A DNA stretch of 64,000 bases from Bacteroides sp. (GCA_014802325.1 JAAVCK010000010.1:124001-188000); one strand, 5' to 3'; numbered from the stretch's first letter, positions 46,564 to 57,989 are shown. The notes: generated by a model not told the origin, from the letters alone. Program-made: numbers and translations.

Positions 46564-47243
46564 CGCTTGGAGGCGAGCGCGAGAGCTGCCGGACGCAGTA
46601 TGAGGTTACGTATACGGTTGTTCTTGCTCAGGTCGGAGCGGAGGCCGTCGACGGCCACTACGGTGGCATAGCACAGGTTGGGGTCGTAGTGACCCGATAT
46701 GTTTCTCACTATCATGCTGAGCAGGTCGGCGAGCATCTCCTCTACGGCTTCGGCGGCAGCTGTGTCCACGGCGGGGGTATCACATTCACCGCCTTCGCCC
46801 GAGGCCAGCGAGCGCAGGGTGGGGAAGAGGGAGCGCATGTCGGAGTCGATGAGAGCCATGAGGTCGGTCTTGGCTTTGTCAAACAGGCGGCGCAGCAGCG
46901 TCAGGCTCGAATTGTCAGGGCCCGATGCTACGAGAGCGTTGAAGTGTCGCTCGATATTGGGTATCTGGAAGTGGAGATAGTAGCGGTCAGTGAGTTCGAG
47001 ATAGCTCAGCATGGTGGGCATGTCGACGCGGCTGAGCGCGTTGGCCGGGAAGTAGTCGCGGCAGGCAAACGTGTTGATTATCGTAAGCAGAAAGTCGGCC
47101 GAAAGGTGGTGAGCCCCGGCTACCTCCGCTACTGACCTGTCGTCGGTGCCGAGGGCTATGCCCAGACGGTTGATGACAGGGATTATCGAGGGGTCGGCGA
47201 GTATCACCTCGCTCAGCGGTGTATCGGTAGAGATTATTTTCAT
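46560..47243 (-). CDS. RIC/hemerythrin-like protein with apparently lost metal ligands
   Basis: 228 aa from the ATG at 47243 (MKIISTDTPLSEVILADPSI); a GTG start at 47288 would overlap the cyclo-ligase gene. The N-terminal 60 residues resemble the DUF542 part of ScdA/RIC iron-centre repair proteins (VINRLGIALGTDDRSVAEV), without its cysteine pair. The rest is a helical bundle like hemerythrin, but the last helix reads LSKNNRIRNLILRP where RIC proteins have HIHLENNILFP-like ligands, so iron binding is doubtful. It may sense or scaffold rather than carry oxygen or NO. It is coupled to the LuxR-type regulator by a 4-bp overlap. Confidence 0.65.
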   Translation of the reverse strand: MKIISTDTPLSEVILADPSIIPVINRLGIALGTDDRSVAEVAGAHHLSADFLLTIINTFACRDYFPANALSRVDMPTMLSYLELTDRYYLHFQIPNIERHFNALVASGPDNSSLTLLRRLFDKAKTDLMALIDSDMRSLFPTLRSLASGEGGECDTPAVDTAAAEAVEEMLADLLSMIVRNISGHYDPNLCYATVVAVDGLRSDLSKNNRIRNLILRPAALALASKR

Positions 47244-47284
47244 GACTTCGGATAGGGGGTGGTGGCGGGAGAGAGGCGGTGAGA

Positions 47285-47836
47285 TCACTTGCGGCGCACC
47301 ACTATGTAGCCGCTCTCGGTGATAACGGCATCCATCATCACGTCGTGAGGCTCTACCGGGACTTCGTCGACAAGCTGGAAGTCATAGCCCACACCTATCT
47401 TAACGGCGCGGGTCGATGCGAGGAGTCTGTCGTAGTAGCCACGGCCACGGCCCAGACGGGCACCTCGGCGGTCATAGGCCACTCCGGGTGTGATGATGAG
47501 CTCTATCTCATCGATCGAGGTGAGGTCGTCACCTGTGGGTTCTTCGATGTGAAATGATCCGAGGGCGAGGCGCTGGCTGTCATAGGGGAGGATTTCGAGA
47601 TTCACACCGTTGACACGCGGCAAGAAGAAGCGTTTGCGTCCGCTCCACTTGGCTATGAACTCGCGGGTTGACAGCTCGTCGGGGAGGGAGTGATACATGA
47701 GAATGTTGCCGGCCAGTATAAACTCGGCCGTCTGCTCAAGCAGGCCGAACACGCGGGCAGCTGCCTGCGTCTTGTCGTGTTCGGTCAGGAGAGTCTTGCG
47801 TGCCTTTACGTGGCGGCGGATATCGTCTTTGTTCAT
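47285..47836 (-). CDS. 5-formyltetrahydrofolate cyclo-ligase
   Basis: ATP-dependent enzyme converting 5-formyl-THF to 5,10-methenyl-THF, returning stored folate to one-carbon metabolism. The 183-aa protein has the family motifs MYHSLPDELSTREF, LPRVNGVNLEILPY, FHIEEPTGDD and the signature GVAYDRRGARLGRGRGYYDRLL. It lies 33 bp after the S41 protease gene and 41 bp before the hemerythrin-like gene, all on the minus strand. Confidence 0.93.
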   Translation of the reverse strand: MNKDDIRRHVKARKTLLTEHDKTQAAARVFGLLEQTAEFILAGNILMYHSLPDELSTREFIAKWSGRKRFFLPRVNGVNLEILPYDSQRLALGSFHIEEPTGDDLTSIDEIELIITPGVAYDRRGARLGRGRGYYDRLLASTRAVKIGVGYDFQLVDEVPVEPHDVMMDAVITESGYIVVRRK

Positions 47837-47869
47837 GTCGGTAGAGAGATTACTGATTAATCTGAGAGT

Positions 47870-49510
47870 TTATTCGGTAGACTCGTCATCCTGCCCTGGC
47901 GTGAGCGGAAATGCGGCTTCGCCGCGGCTCAGAGCGTCGAGCGCCTCGGCTACAGTGGGGTCGGTATCGTTGAATACCTCGTAGTAGGCCTCGGTGCCGA
48001 GAATGTTGCGGGTGATGAGAGCTTTCAGATTGTCAACAATCAAGTCGCGCGATTGGTTTATGTAGCCCATTCTCACCGGTACGCCTTCACGCATGGTGTA
48101 TTGCACGAATTCACTCAGAAGAGCGCCGTCGGAAGGCAGCATGTCGAGTAGATCGGCAGCCGTGGAGGCTTGGGAGAGGTGTGCACGGTTGGTGTCCGTG
48201 TAGGTGAATGTAAACTTGTGGAAGAGTCCGCGGTTGATCACGTCGAGATACCACGAGGTGATACCGGATGTGTCGTTGGGCACGAATATGTCGGGCATTA
48301 TGCCGCCGCCGCCATACACTTCGCGGCCATGAAGGGTGGTGAATATCAGGGAGCGGTCGAGCTTTATGCTGTCGGCCGAGTAAAATTCGCCGTGTGAGTA
48401 GCGCTCGTTTAGTTCATTGTCGTAGTCCACGCCGGGCGCATATGTCTTCTGTATGCATCGGCCCGAGGGGGTGTAGTAGCGGGCCACGGTGAGGCGTATG
48501 GCGCTGCTGTCGGGGAGTTCGTGCTGATGCTGCACAAGTCCCTTGCCAAACGATCTGCGGCCTATCACGAGACCGCGGTCGTTGTCTTGAATAGCGCCCG
48601 AAAGTATCTCGCTGGCGCTGGCTGTGAGCTCGTCGATGAGCACCACCACTTCGCATCCGCGCAGAGCGCCCGTGCCGTCGGCCACCGTAGCGGCATTGTT
48701 GGCATCCTTGCGGCCTCGCATGGCTACGATGGGCTCGCCCGGACCTAAAAATTCGTTGGCTATGAGCACGGCCGGCTCCATGTATCCGCCGCCGTTGCCG
48801 CGCAGGTCTATCACGAAAGCCTGAGCCCCTGCGGCGCGCAGGTTGATGGCGGCGGTGATAAACTCGGCGAATGTGTTGGCCCCGAATTTATTGATATGTA
48901 TGTAGCCCGCTGAGTCGGTGATCATATAAGCGGCGTCGACAGTGTTGACGGGTATGTCGCCGCGGGTGATCTCAAATGTGAGCGAGCCTTTCACGCCCGG
49001 ACGAATCACATCCACCTTTACCACCGAACCGCGCTCGCCGCGCAGCGACTTCAGCACACGGCTCTGCGGCCAGTTGCGTCCGGCTGCTATCGAGTCGTCG
49101 ATGGCTATGATGCGGTCGCCGGCCATTATGCCCACTTTTTCCGAGGGTCCGCCGGGTATTACCTCAAGCACGTTGATGGTGTCGCCCATCATATTGAATT
49201 GTATACCCACGCCTGAGAACGAGCCGCCCAGATCGTCGTTGACCTGCTGCAGATCTTCGGCAGGGATATAGGTGGAGTGGGGGTCGAGATGCGACAGCAG
49301 ATCAGGTATCGACACTTCGAGCAGACTGTCGATGTCGACGCTGTCCACGTAGTTATCGTCCACAAGCCCGAGTATCGCGTCGAGCTTGGCACGCGAAGCG
49401 GAGTCATACCTGTCGGAAAACAGATATTTTCCCAACCACAGTCCTGCAATCAGGGCCACGGCCACCACGAGGGGAAGCCATACGGCCGTTTTGCGTAAAT
49501 TCTGATTCAT
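47870..49510 (-). CDS. S41-family C-terminal processing peptidase with PDZ domain
   Basis: 546-aa envelope protease. Residues 9-30 are a membrane anchor or signal (VWLPLVVAVALIAGLWLGKYL). A PDZ domain follows at about 85-165 (GVGIQFNMMGDTINVLEVIPGG). The S41 catalytic domain has the Ser nucleophile in LTASASEILSGAIQDNDRG and the lysine in RRSFGKGLVQHQ. It probably trims or degrades periplasmic or lipoprotein substrates. It is in one operon with dCMP deaminase upstream and folate and regulator genes downstream. Confidence 0.94.
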   Translation of the reverse strand: MNQNLRKTAVWLPLVVAVALIAGLWLGKYLFSDRYDSASRAKLDAILGLVDDNYVDSVDIDSLLEVSIPDLLSHLDPHSTYIPAEDLQQVNDDLGGSFSGVGIQFNMMGDTINVLEVIPGGPSEKVGIMAGDRIIAIDDSIAAGRNWPQSRVLKSLRGERGSVVKVDVIRPGVKGSLTFEITRGDIPVNTVDAAYMITDSAGYIHINKFGANTFAEFITAAINLRAAGAQAFVIDLRGNGGGYMEPAVLIANEFLGPGEPIVAMRGRKDANNAATVADGTGALRGCEVVVLIDELTASASEILSGAIQDNDRGLVIGRRSFGKGLVQHQHELPDSSAIRLTVARYYTPSGRCIQKTYAPGVDYDNELNERYSHGEFYSADSIKLDRSLIFTTLHGREVYGGGGIMPDIFVPNDTSGITSWYLDVINRGLFHKFTFTYTDTNRAHLSQASTAADLLDMLPSDGALLSEFVQYTMREGVPVRMGYINQSRDLIVDNLKALITRNILGTEAYYEVFNDTDPTVAEALDALSRGEAAFPLTPGQDDESTE

Positions 49511-49587
49511 CTATGTATAAAAAAGAGCTTTTTGATTTTATTCTGACGGAAAGAAGTATTGGAATCGTGAGGGAGCCCCGGGGCGCG

Positions 49588-50016
49588 TCACTCAATATCC
49601 TCGATGTGGCAGCATTCCACACCGGCGCGGGCAAGCAGGTCTATGCCGTCGGTTATGCGGTAGAGCTCATTGAACACCACCCGCTTTATACCGGCCTGAA
49701 TGATGAGTTTGGCGCAGTCCACGCATGGCGAGGCGGTGATATAGAGCGTAGCGCCGTCGCTCGAATTATTGCTTCGGGCCACCTTGGTGATGGCGTTGGC
49801 CTCGGCGTGGAGCACGTAGCTTTTGGTAAGCCCGCTTTCGTCCTCGCAGACGTTTTCAAATCCCGCCGGAGTGCCGTTGAATCCGTCGGAGATTATGGCG
49901 CGGTCTTTGACCAGAAGCGCGCCCACCTTGCGGCGCACGCAATATGAATTTTCGGCCCATATGCGGGCCATGCGCAGATAGCGTCGGTCGAGTACCTCAC
50001 GTTTATCCATATACAT
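49588..50016 (-). CDS. Deoxycytidylate (dCMP) deaminase
   Basis: Zinc-dependent deaminase converting dCMP to dUMP for thymidylate synthesis. The 142-aa protein has the substrate region GFNGTPAGFENVCEDE, the zinc motif HAEANAI and the second motif SPCVDCAKLI. The first ATG (50016) and an ATG two codons on (50010, MDKREVLDRRYLRM, closer to relatives) are both possible. It is first in a minus-strand operon behind the -7 box at 50031-50038. Confidence 0.93.
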   Translation of the reverse strand: MYMDKREVLDRRYLRMARIWAENSYCVRRKVGALLVKDRAIISDGFNGTPAGFENVCEDESGLTKSYVLHAEANAITKVARSNNSSDGATLYITASPCVDCAKLIIQAGIKRVVFNELYRITDGIDLLARAGVECCHIEDIE

Positions 50017-50030
50017 GAATTAATTGTGCG

Positions 50031-50038
50031 CAAAGATA
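50031..50038 (-). promoter_or_regulatory. -7 box of the dCMP deaminase operon
   Basis: TATCTTTG on the minus strand, 14-20 nt upstream of the possible start codons. A TTTG at 50061-50064 lies 22 nt away, slightly far. Confidence 0.5.
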
Positions 50039-50184
50039 CTCAATTTCCACTATTTCCCACCAAAAAACCGCAATATTTTAAGGCTCTTCGACACCGGGTG
50101 GCGTGATGATTGACTTTTTTTGCCGGGGGAGTGCACAATTTTAACATTTACGGCGTTATATAGTTATACATCAATCATAAAATT

Positions 50185-51072
50185 ATGAATAAATCATCTC
50201 TGATAATCGGAATAATGGCTGTAATGTCTCTCGGCTCGTGCTCTACGATCAATAACATAATCCACCGTCAGGCAAAGGATACGCCTGCTCCTGCGGCACC
50301 CGTGGCGCCCGTGACCGAGACTACCGTGGTATCGTCAAATCAGTCGGTGAAAACCATTTCGGGCAAGTGGGCGCTTATAGAAATCAATGGCCGTGAGCTT
50401 ACCATCAACGGCGATAACAGACCTACGTTTACATTCACGGCTGCTCCAGATGTGGCCGGTGCTGTGAGTCTGATAGCCTTTAATGGCTGCAATTATCTCA
50501 ACGGCACTTATCTGGTAGGCGAGAATAAACTCGTGCCGCAGAGCGAGATTATCTCTTCGCTCATGGCTTGTCCCGACGCTCCGTATGAATACGAGGTGAA
50601 TCAGGCTCTTGCTAAAGTATCGGAATACAGTGTGGAGCGTGTGGACGGTATGTCGACGCTCAAGCTGATGGACGATTCAGGCCGTGTGGTGATGGTGCTC
50701 AGAAATCATACGCTGTCGTATCTAAACGGTGCATGGAAGGTGCTCCGCATCGACAACAAGACTGTTCCCTCCTCGGCTGATGTGAGGGTGGTGATCGACA
50801 TACAGTCGCGCACCATACATGGCAATGCGGGGTGTAATCTGCTCAACGGTGAGATATTGCTTAATCTCGATGTGCCTGCCGGAATAGAGTTTGGCAATCT
50901 GCGCACCACGCGTATGACGTGTCCCGATATTGAGACTGAGCAGGCATTTCTGATAGCGCTTGAGCAGGTGAAGGCGGCTGCGAATGTCGATGGCGATCAT
51001 GCCTCGCTGCTCAATGATAAGGATGAAGTGCTGGTGTCGCTCGAACGCATTGATCCCGCTACTATGGAGTGA
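50185..51072 (+). CDS. Lipoprotein with two META (HslJ-like) domains
   Basis: 295-aa predicted lipoprotein: signal with lipobox MSLGSC (Cys19), a proline/alanine-rich linker, then two META domains of about 115 residues each. The first contains GKWALIEINGRELTI and FNGCNYLNGTYLV, the second AWKVLRIDNKTVP and GNAGCNLLNGEILL. META domains occur in HslJ and heat-shock or antibiotic-tolerance related surface proteins; the exact function is unknown. It is a single plus-strand gene between two minus-strand units. I saw no consensus promoter. Confidence 0.9.
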   Translation: MNKSSLIIGIMAVMSLGSCSTINNIIHRQAKDTPAPAAPVAPVTETTVVSSNQSVKTISGKWALIEINGRELTINGDNRPTFTFTAAPDVAGAVSLIAFNGCNYLNGTYLVGENKLVPQSEIISSLMACPDAPYEYEVNQALAKVSEYSVERVDGMSTLKLMDDSGRVVMVLRNHTLSYLNGAWKVLRIDNKTVPSSADVRVVIDIQSRTIHGNAGCNLLNGEILLNLDVPAGIEFGNLRTTRMTCPDIETEQAFLIALEQVKAAANVDGDHASLLNDKDEVLVSLERIDPATME

Positions 51073-51125
51073 GGTGTGTGTGATTTTGAATTTTTTTGAT
51101 TTTCAATCTCCCTATATAAAATAAA

Positions 51126-51159
51126 AAATGGAGAGTCGGGTGATTCCGATTCTCCATTT
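51126..51159. terminator. Terminator between the META gene and ino1
   Basis: 14-bp stem AAATGGAGA-G-TCGG/CCGA-T-TCTCCATTT (one G-U pair, 51126-51139 and 51146-51159). On the minus strand it is followed by TTTTTTATTTTA, so it mainly ends the inositol-phosphate synthase transcript, and it can also serve the convergent META gene. Confidence 0.8.
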
Positions 51160-51191
51160 CCTTTATCATTTCCCCCGAGGGGATGAGTGTA

Positions 51192-52520
51192 TTAGTCGAT
51201 TTCCTCGTCGGCTTCGTAACCGCCCATTTCGCGGATGGCGTTTTTGAGCATGGTATACTGCTGGTAGAGGTTGTTGACGGGAACTTCGTCGACGGTATAG
51301 TCGTGCATAGGGCTCTTGAGATAGAAGCTGAGCCAGCGCTGAGTGCCATACCAGCCGGCGCGAGCGGCGAGGTCGCTCAGGAGCACGAGGTCAAGGCAGA
51401 GGGGAGCTGCGAGGATAGAGTCGCGGCAGAGGAAGTTGATCTTGATCTGCATGGGATAGCCCATCCAGCCGAAGATGTCGATGTTGTCCCAGCCTTCCTT
51501 GTTGTCGTTGCGGGGAGGATAGTAGTTGATACGTACCTTGTGGTAGTAGCCCTGGTGAGTACCGTGGTCAGCGCCATAGAGGTCGGGCTGATTTTCGGGC
51601 ACGAGGATTGATTCGAGTGTAGAGAGCTTCGATACCTCCTTGGTGCGGAAGTTGGCGGGTTCGTCGAGCACGAGACCGTCGCGGTTGCCGAGGATGTTTG
51701 TAGAGAACCAACCGCTCAGGCCGAGGCAGCGGGTGCCGATGATGGGAGCGAAGCCTGACTTAACGAGAGTCTGACCGGTCTTGAAGTCCTTGCCGGCGAT
51801 AGGCATTTTGGTCTTCTCGGCGAGTTCCCACATAGCGGGGATGTCGACAGTGGTGTTGGGGGCACCCATGATGAAGGGAGCACCTTCGGTAAGGGCTGCG
51901 TAGGCGTAGCACATCGAGGGGGCGATGTTGGCGGTATCGTTGGCCTTCATTGCTGCCTCAAGGTCGGCGAGGGTGTAGTGTACGTCTTTGTTGACGGGCA
52001 CGTAAACTTCGGTCGAAGCTGCCCAGAGCACTACCACGCGGTCGCAGTTGTTTTCTTTCTTGAAGTTGCGTATATCCTCGCGGAGTTTCTCCACCATTTC
52101 CCAGCGGGTCTTGGCGTCCATCACGTTGTCGCCGTCGAGACGTGAAGCGTAGTTCTTGTCGAAAGCGGCTTTCATGGGGACGATCTTTTCAAGCTCGTCC
52201 TTAACGGGAAGGATGTCCTTTTCCTTAAGCACCTCGCAGTTCATGGCGCTTTCAAAAGCGTTGGCGGGGTATACGTCCCAGGCGCCGAATACTATATCGT
52301 TGAGATCGGTGATGGGAACGATTTCGTTGTAGGGGAGGTATTTTTTATCAGCTCCCTTTCCTACACGGATTTTGTCGTACTGAGTCATCGAGCCGACAGG
52401 CTTGGTGAGGCCCTTGCGGGTCATGAGTACGCCGGTCATAAAAGTAGAGGACACTGCTCCGAGGCCCACTACGAGCACGCCGAGACGGCCGGTTGCGGGT
52501 TTAACGTCGGTTTTCTTCAT
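51192..52520 (-). CDS. Inositol-3-phosphate synthase (MIPS)
   Basis: NAD-dependent enzyme converting glucose-6-phosphate to myo-inositol-phosphate, the first step toward inositol lipids (phosphatidylinositol, inositol phosphoceramide) in Bacteroidales. The 442-aa protein has the Rossmann motif VLVVGLGAVSSTFMTGVLM, the NCDRVVVLWAASTEVYVP region, GKDFKTGQTLVKSGFAPIIG and the GWFSTNILGNRDGLVL segment with conserved active-site lysines. It stands alone here: the later synthase and phosphatase genes of inositol lipid synthesis are not adjacent. A possible -7 box TACTTTTG is at 52615-52608. Confidence 0.93.
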   Translation of the reverse strand: MKKTDVKPATGRLGVLVVGLGAVSSTFMTGVLMTRKGLTKPVGSMTQYDKIRVGKGADKKYLPYNEIVPITDLNDIVFGAWDVYPANAFESAMNCEVLKEKDILPVKDELEKIVPMKAAFDKNYASRLDGDNVMDAKTRWEMVEKLREDIRNFKKENNCDRVVVLWAASTEVYVPVNKDVHYTLADLEAAMKANDTANIAPSMCYAYAALTEGAPFIMGAPNTTVDIPAMWELAEKTKMPIAGKDFKTGQTLVKSGFAPIIGTRCLGLSGWFSTNILGNRDGLVLDEPANFRTKEVSKLSTLESILVPENQPDLYGADHGTHQGYYHKVRINYYPPRNDNKEGWDNIDIFGWMGYPMQIKINFLCRDSILAAPLCLDLVLLSDLAARAGWYGTQRWLSFYLKSPMHDYTVDEVPVNNLYQQYTMLKNAIREMGGYEADEEID

Positions 52521-52887
52521 GTTTTCTAAGGTTGAAACTATTATTATATTAATGTATTATCGCATAGTGGTGACTGCCGCCAAGGGCTTGTTCACTGAAA
52601 TTGCCGTCAAAAGTACTGCTATTTTTTATAATTGTAAAATTTTTAATATTGTAATTTTAGTCATGTTTGCTAAATATAGTTAAAGAATCATCCATTGTGA
52701 TAAATAACACAAAATTGGGAGTTGAAGAGATGGTTAAAAGTAAATGAATGTTAATTGGGATATATCGCACGCTCGTGATAGGGTCTGCGTCGCGACATGC
52801 CGACGGGCTCCGATTATACGGGAGGAGTGGGCTGCTTATGAGAGTTCTTAAAAAACTGAAAGTGAAGGAAAAATATTTGTGGAAATG

Positions 52888-52919
52888 TTTGGTAGTTAGG
52901 AAAATAAGTTGTAATTTTG
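52888..52919 (+). promoter_or_regulatory. Promoter of the str-S10-spc ribosomal supercluster
   Basis: TTTG (52888-52891), 20 nt, TAATTTTG (52912-52919), a near-ideal Bacteroidota promoter. The expected leader to rpsL is about 140 nt and contains the hairpins GTCC/GGAC (52940-52953) and CGATCTG/CAGGTCG (52959-52977). The 544-bp spacer 52521-53064 holds nothing else I can support except the ino1 upstream region. Confidence 0.8.
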
Positions 52920-53064
52920 CAACGCTTTAAGAGTATTGCGTCCGCTCGTGGACTGTAACGATCTGATTGTCAGGTCGATGGGTTTGTGCGGCGTGTGCTT
53001 TTGAGATCTGAAAAAAGAAACGTAAATCGAATAATAAACATAAAGTATAACTAAAACAACTAAG

Positions 53065-53448
53065 ATGCCTACTATTCAGCAATTAGTAAGAAAAGGACGT
53101 GTAGCCCTCGAAGACAAGAGCAAGTCTCCCGCTCTCGACAGCTGTCCCCAGCGTCGTGGCGTGTGTGTACGTGTCTACACCACCACCCCCAAGAAACCTA
53201 ACTCGGCAATGCGTAAGGTAGCCCGTGTACGCCTCACCAACGGTAAGGAAGTCAACAGCTACATCCCCGGCGAAGGTCACAACCTTCAGGAGCACTCGAT
53301 CGTGCTTGTACGCGGTGGTCGTGTTAAGGATCTCCCCGGTGTGCGCTATCACATTGTCCGCGGTACTCTCGATACCTCCGGTGTCAAGGATCGCACTCAG
53401 CGTCGCTCCAAGTATGGTGCAAAACGCCCCAAGGCTGCTAAGAAATAA
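53065..53448 (+). CDS. rpsL: 30S ribosomal protein S12
   Basis: Decoding-centre protein of the small subunit, 127 aa, full length. It has the universally conserved [21 protein letters not shown] block with the streptomycin-site lysine and the [20 protein letters not shown] block. First gene of the ribosomal supercluster, behind the promoter at 52888-52919. The 211-bp gap to rpsG is long for this cluster and structured. Confidence 0.98.
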   Translation: MPTIQQLVRKGRVALEDKSKSPALDSCPQRRGVCVRVYTTTPKKPNSAMRKVARVRLTNGKEVNSYIPGEGHNLQEHSIVLVRGGRVKDLPGVRYHIVRGTLDTSGVKDRTQRRSKYGAKRPKAAKK

Positions 53449-53562
53449 TTAAGCAGGATAGACTGAAAAGCGTTACCGTTTCTTTTCTTAACTATCAATT
53501 CAAAAACAGAGTAAATTAACCTCGTTTTTGTGATTGGACAGGCTAAATCAAAAGGTTGAGTA

Positions 53563-53608
53563 AGCCCTCCGGAGCGGTCAGAGGACCGCGAAACTTCAAT
53601 CAAGGGCT
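53563..53608 (+). promoter_or_regulatory. Structured element in the S12-S7 intercistronic spacer
   Basis: The mRNA can form an outer helix AGCCCT/AGGGCT (53563-53568, 53603-53608) enclosing a perfect inner hairpin GCGGTC-AGAG-GACCGC (53574-53589). It lies 52 nt upstream of the rpsG start. In E. coli the S12-S7 spacer is the target of S7 feedback repression; a similar role here is inferred from position only. Confidence 0.4.
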
Positions 53609-53659
53609 GAAGATGAAGATGCAGCAACCAAGCAACAAAAACAAAACATTTCTAAAACA

Positions 53660-54136
53660 ATGAGAAAGGCTAAGCCCAAAAAGCGGGTAATTCTCCCCGA
53701 TCCCGTGTTTCACGATGTAAGAGTGTCAAAGTTCGTCAACCACCTTATGTATGACGGCAAGAAGAACACTTCCTACACTATTTTCTATACGGCTCTCGAA
53801 CTTGTGAAAGCCAAGATGCCCAACAACGAGGAAACCGCCCTCGAAATCTGGAAAAAAGCCCTCGAAAACGTCACTCCCCAGGTGGAAGTAAAGTCGCGCC
53901 GAGTAGGTGGTGCCACATTCCAGGTCCCCACTGAAATCCGTCCCGACCGTAAAGAATCAATCTCAATGAAAAACCTTATCCTCTATGCTCGCCGCCGCGG
54001 AGGTAAGACCATGGCTGAAAAGCTCGCCGCTGAAATCGTCGACGCTTTCAATGACCAGGGTGGCGCATTCAAGCGTAAGGAAGATATGCACAAGATGGCC
54101 GAGGCCAACCGCGCATTCGCTCATTTCCGTTTCTGA
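53660..54136 (+). CDS. rpsG: 30S ribosomal protein S7
   Basis: 16S rRNA 3'-domain assembly initiator and head protein of the small subunit, 158 aa, complete. It has [19 protein letters not shown], the [12 protein letters not shown] segment, the [20 protein letters not shown] hairpin and the C-terminal [20 protein letters not shown]. Second gene of the str part, 48 bp before fusA. It may regulate its own mRNA through the spacer upstream. Confidence 0.98.
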   Translation: MRKAKPKKRVILPDPVFHDVRVSKFVNHLMYDGKKNTSYTIFYTALELVKAKMPNNEETALEIWKKALENVTPQVEVKSRRVGGATFQVPTEIRPDRKESISMKNLILYARRRGGKTMAEKLAAEIVDAFNDQGGAFKRKEDMHKMAEANRAFAHFRF

Positions 54137-54183
54137 GATTCTGATTAACACATATAATAATATTACACATAATCAGCACATAA

Positions 54184-56310
<2,127 letters not shown>

Positions 56311-56345
56311 TTAATTCCAGTCAATAAATCAATCAACCCTATAAG

Positions 56346-56651
56346 ATGGACCAAACAATCAGAATCAAACTCAAATCCTACGACTACAACCTCGTAGACA
56401 AGTCGGCTGAGAAGATTGTGAAGACAGTTAAAGCCACCGGTGCAGTGATCTCAGGCCCCATCCCCCTGCCTACTCACCGCCGCATCTTCACCGTCAACCG
56501 CTCAACTTTCGTTAACAAGAAATCGCGCGAGCAGTTCCAGCTTTCGAGCTACAAACGCCTCATCGACATCCACAACTCTACTTCAAAGACTGTGGACGCT
56601 CTGATGAAGCTCGAACTCCCCTCAGGTGTGGAAGTAGAGATCAAAGTCTGA
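56346..56651 (+). CDS. rpsJ: 30S ribosomal protein S10
   Basis: 101-aa small-subunit head protein, also the NusE antitermination factor. Motifs are [20 protein letters not shown] and the [21 protein letters not shown] loop. It is full length and starts the S10 part directly after fusA, with no tuf in between (35-bp gap). Confidence 0.98.
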   Translation: MDQTIRIKLKSYDYNLVDKSAEKIVKTVKATGAVISGPIPLPTHRRIFTVNRSTFVNKKSREQFQLSSYKRLIDIHNSTSKTVDALMKLELPSGVEVEIKV

Positions 56652-56717
56652 TTCCTCTCACAATACAAAATCCGTAAAATTACAATAAGATTTTAACCAT
56701 TTTAATACAACAGAGAA

Positions 56718-57332
56718 ATGCCAGGATTAATAGGAAAAAAAATCGGAATGACATCCGTTTTCAGTGCCGACGGCAAAAACGTGCCGTGCACTGTTATCGA
56801 AGTAGGTCCCTGCGTCGTTACTCAGATCAAGACTGCCGACACTGACGGCTATGAAGCAGTGCAGCTTGGCTTCCAGGAAAAGAAAGAGAAGCACACCACC
56901 GCTCCCATGGCAGGTCACTTCAAGAAGGCAGGAGTAGCTCCGCAGCGTCACTTGGCCGAGTTCAAAGGTTTCGAGGAAGTAAACCTCGGCGACACTATCA
57001 CTGTCGACCTCTTCACTGAAAACGATTTCGTCGACATACAGGGTGTGTCGAAAGGTAAAGGATTCCAGGGCGTTGTTAAGCGTCACGGCTTCGGTGGTGT
57101 AGGCCAGGCTACCCACGGTCAGCACAACCGTCTGCGCGCTCCCGGTTCGGTAGGTGCCTGCTCTTATCCCGCTAAGGTGTTCAAGGGCATGCGTATGGCC
57201 GGCCAGATGGGCAACCAGAACGTCACTATCCAAAACCTCCAAGTAGTTAAAATCCTCCCCGAGCACAACCTCATGCTGATCAAAGGCTCAGTGCCCGGAA
57301 GCAAAGGTTCAATCTTAATAATCGAGAAATAA
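56718..57332 (+). CDS. rplC: 50S ribosomal protein L3
   Basis: 204-aa assembly-initiator protein whose extension reaches the peptidyl-transferase centre. It begins [16 protein letters not shown] and contains the [33 protein letters not shown] and [18 protein letters not shown] blocks. The stop codon shares its final A with the rplD start (TAATG), so the two are translationally coupled. Confidence 0.98.
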   Translation: MPGLIGKKIGMTSVFSADGKNVPCTVIEVGPCVVTQIKTADTDGYEAVQLGFQEKKEKHTTAPMAGHFKKAGVAPQRHLAEFKGFEEVNLGDTITVDLFTENDFVDIQGVSKGKGFQGVVKRHGFGGVGQATHGQHNRLRAPGSVGACSYPAKVFKGMRMAGQMGNQNVTIQNLQVVKILPEHNLMLIKGSVPGSKGSILIIEK

Positions 57333-57952
57333 TGGAACTCGCAATTTACAACATACAAGGTCAGGACACCGGCCGCAAAGCAACACTCAATGACGAAGTA
57401 TTTGCTATCGATGCTAACGAGCAAGCCGTTTATCTCGATGTTAAGCAATACCTCGCCAACCAGCGCCAGGGTACTCACAAATCTAAAGAACGTTCGGAAG
57501 TTTCAGGCTCTACCCGCAAGCTCCACAAGCAGAAGGGTGGCGGCGGCAGCCGTATCGGTGACATCAACTCACCCGTGCTCGTCGGTGGTGGACGCGTTTT
57601 TGGTCCCCGTCCCCGCGACTATCGCTTCAAGCTCAACAAGAAGGTGAAGCAGCTCGCACGCCGCAGCGCTCTGACTTACAAAGTTCAGGATTCGCAGATC
57701 ATCGTAGTGGAAAACTTCACTTTCGACGCTCCCAAAACTAAAGATTTCGTAAATTTTGCTAAAAATCTTAAAGTTGACGGAAAGAAAGTGCTTGTCGTTT
57801 TACCCTCTCGCGATAATAATGTAACTTTGTCAGCCCGTAACGTACCTGATGCCGACACCATCTGCGCTGCCGACATCAATACCTATGCGCTCATGAACTC
57901 AAACGCCATCGTCCTCACCGAAGATGCACTTGAGCTCATCAATAAACTTTAA
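57332..57952 (+). CDS. rplD: 50S ribosomal protein L4
   Basis: 206-aa protein lining the peptide exit tunnel. The tunnel loop block [20 protein letters not shown] and the conserved [19 protein letters not shown] segment are present. In E. coli L4 represses the S10 operon; no equivalent leader site is evident here, since rpsJ follows fusA directly. Coupled to rplC by one base. Confidence 0.97.
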   Translation: MELAIYNIQGQDTGRKATLNDEVFAIDANEQAVYLDVKQYLANQRQGTHKSKERSEVSGSTRKLHKQKGGGGSRIGDINSPVLVGGGRVFGPRPRDYRFKLNKKVKQLARRSALTYKVQDSQIIVVENFTFDAPKTKDFVNFAKNLKVDGKKVLVVLPSRDNNVTLSARNVPDADTICAADINTYALMNSNAIVLTEDALELINKL

Positions 57953-57989
57953 TAACCCCGTGAGAAAATTATAACGGCACAACAACACA

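Noticed and set aside
52748-52930. 60-aa plus-strand frame in the rpsL upstream spacer
   Set aside because: It contains the rpsL promoter boxes and shows no similarity to a known protein.
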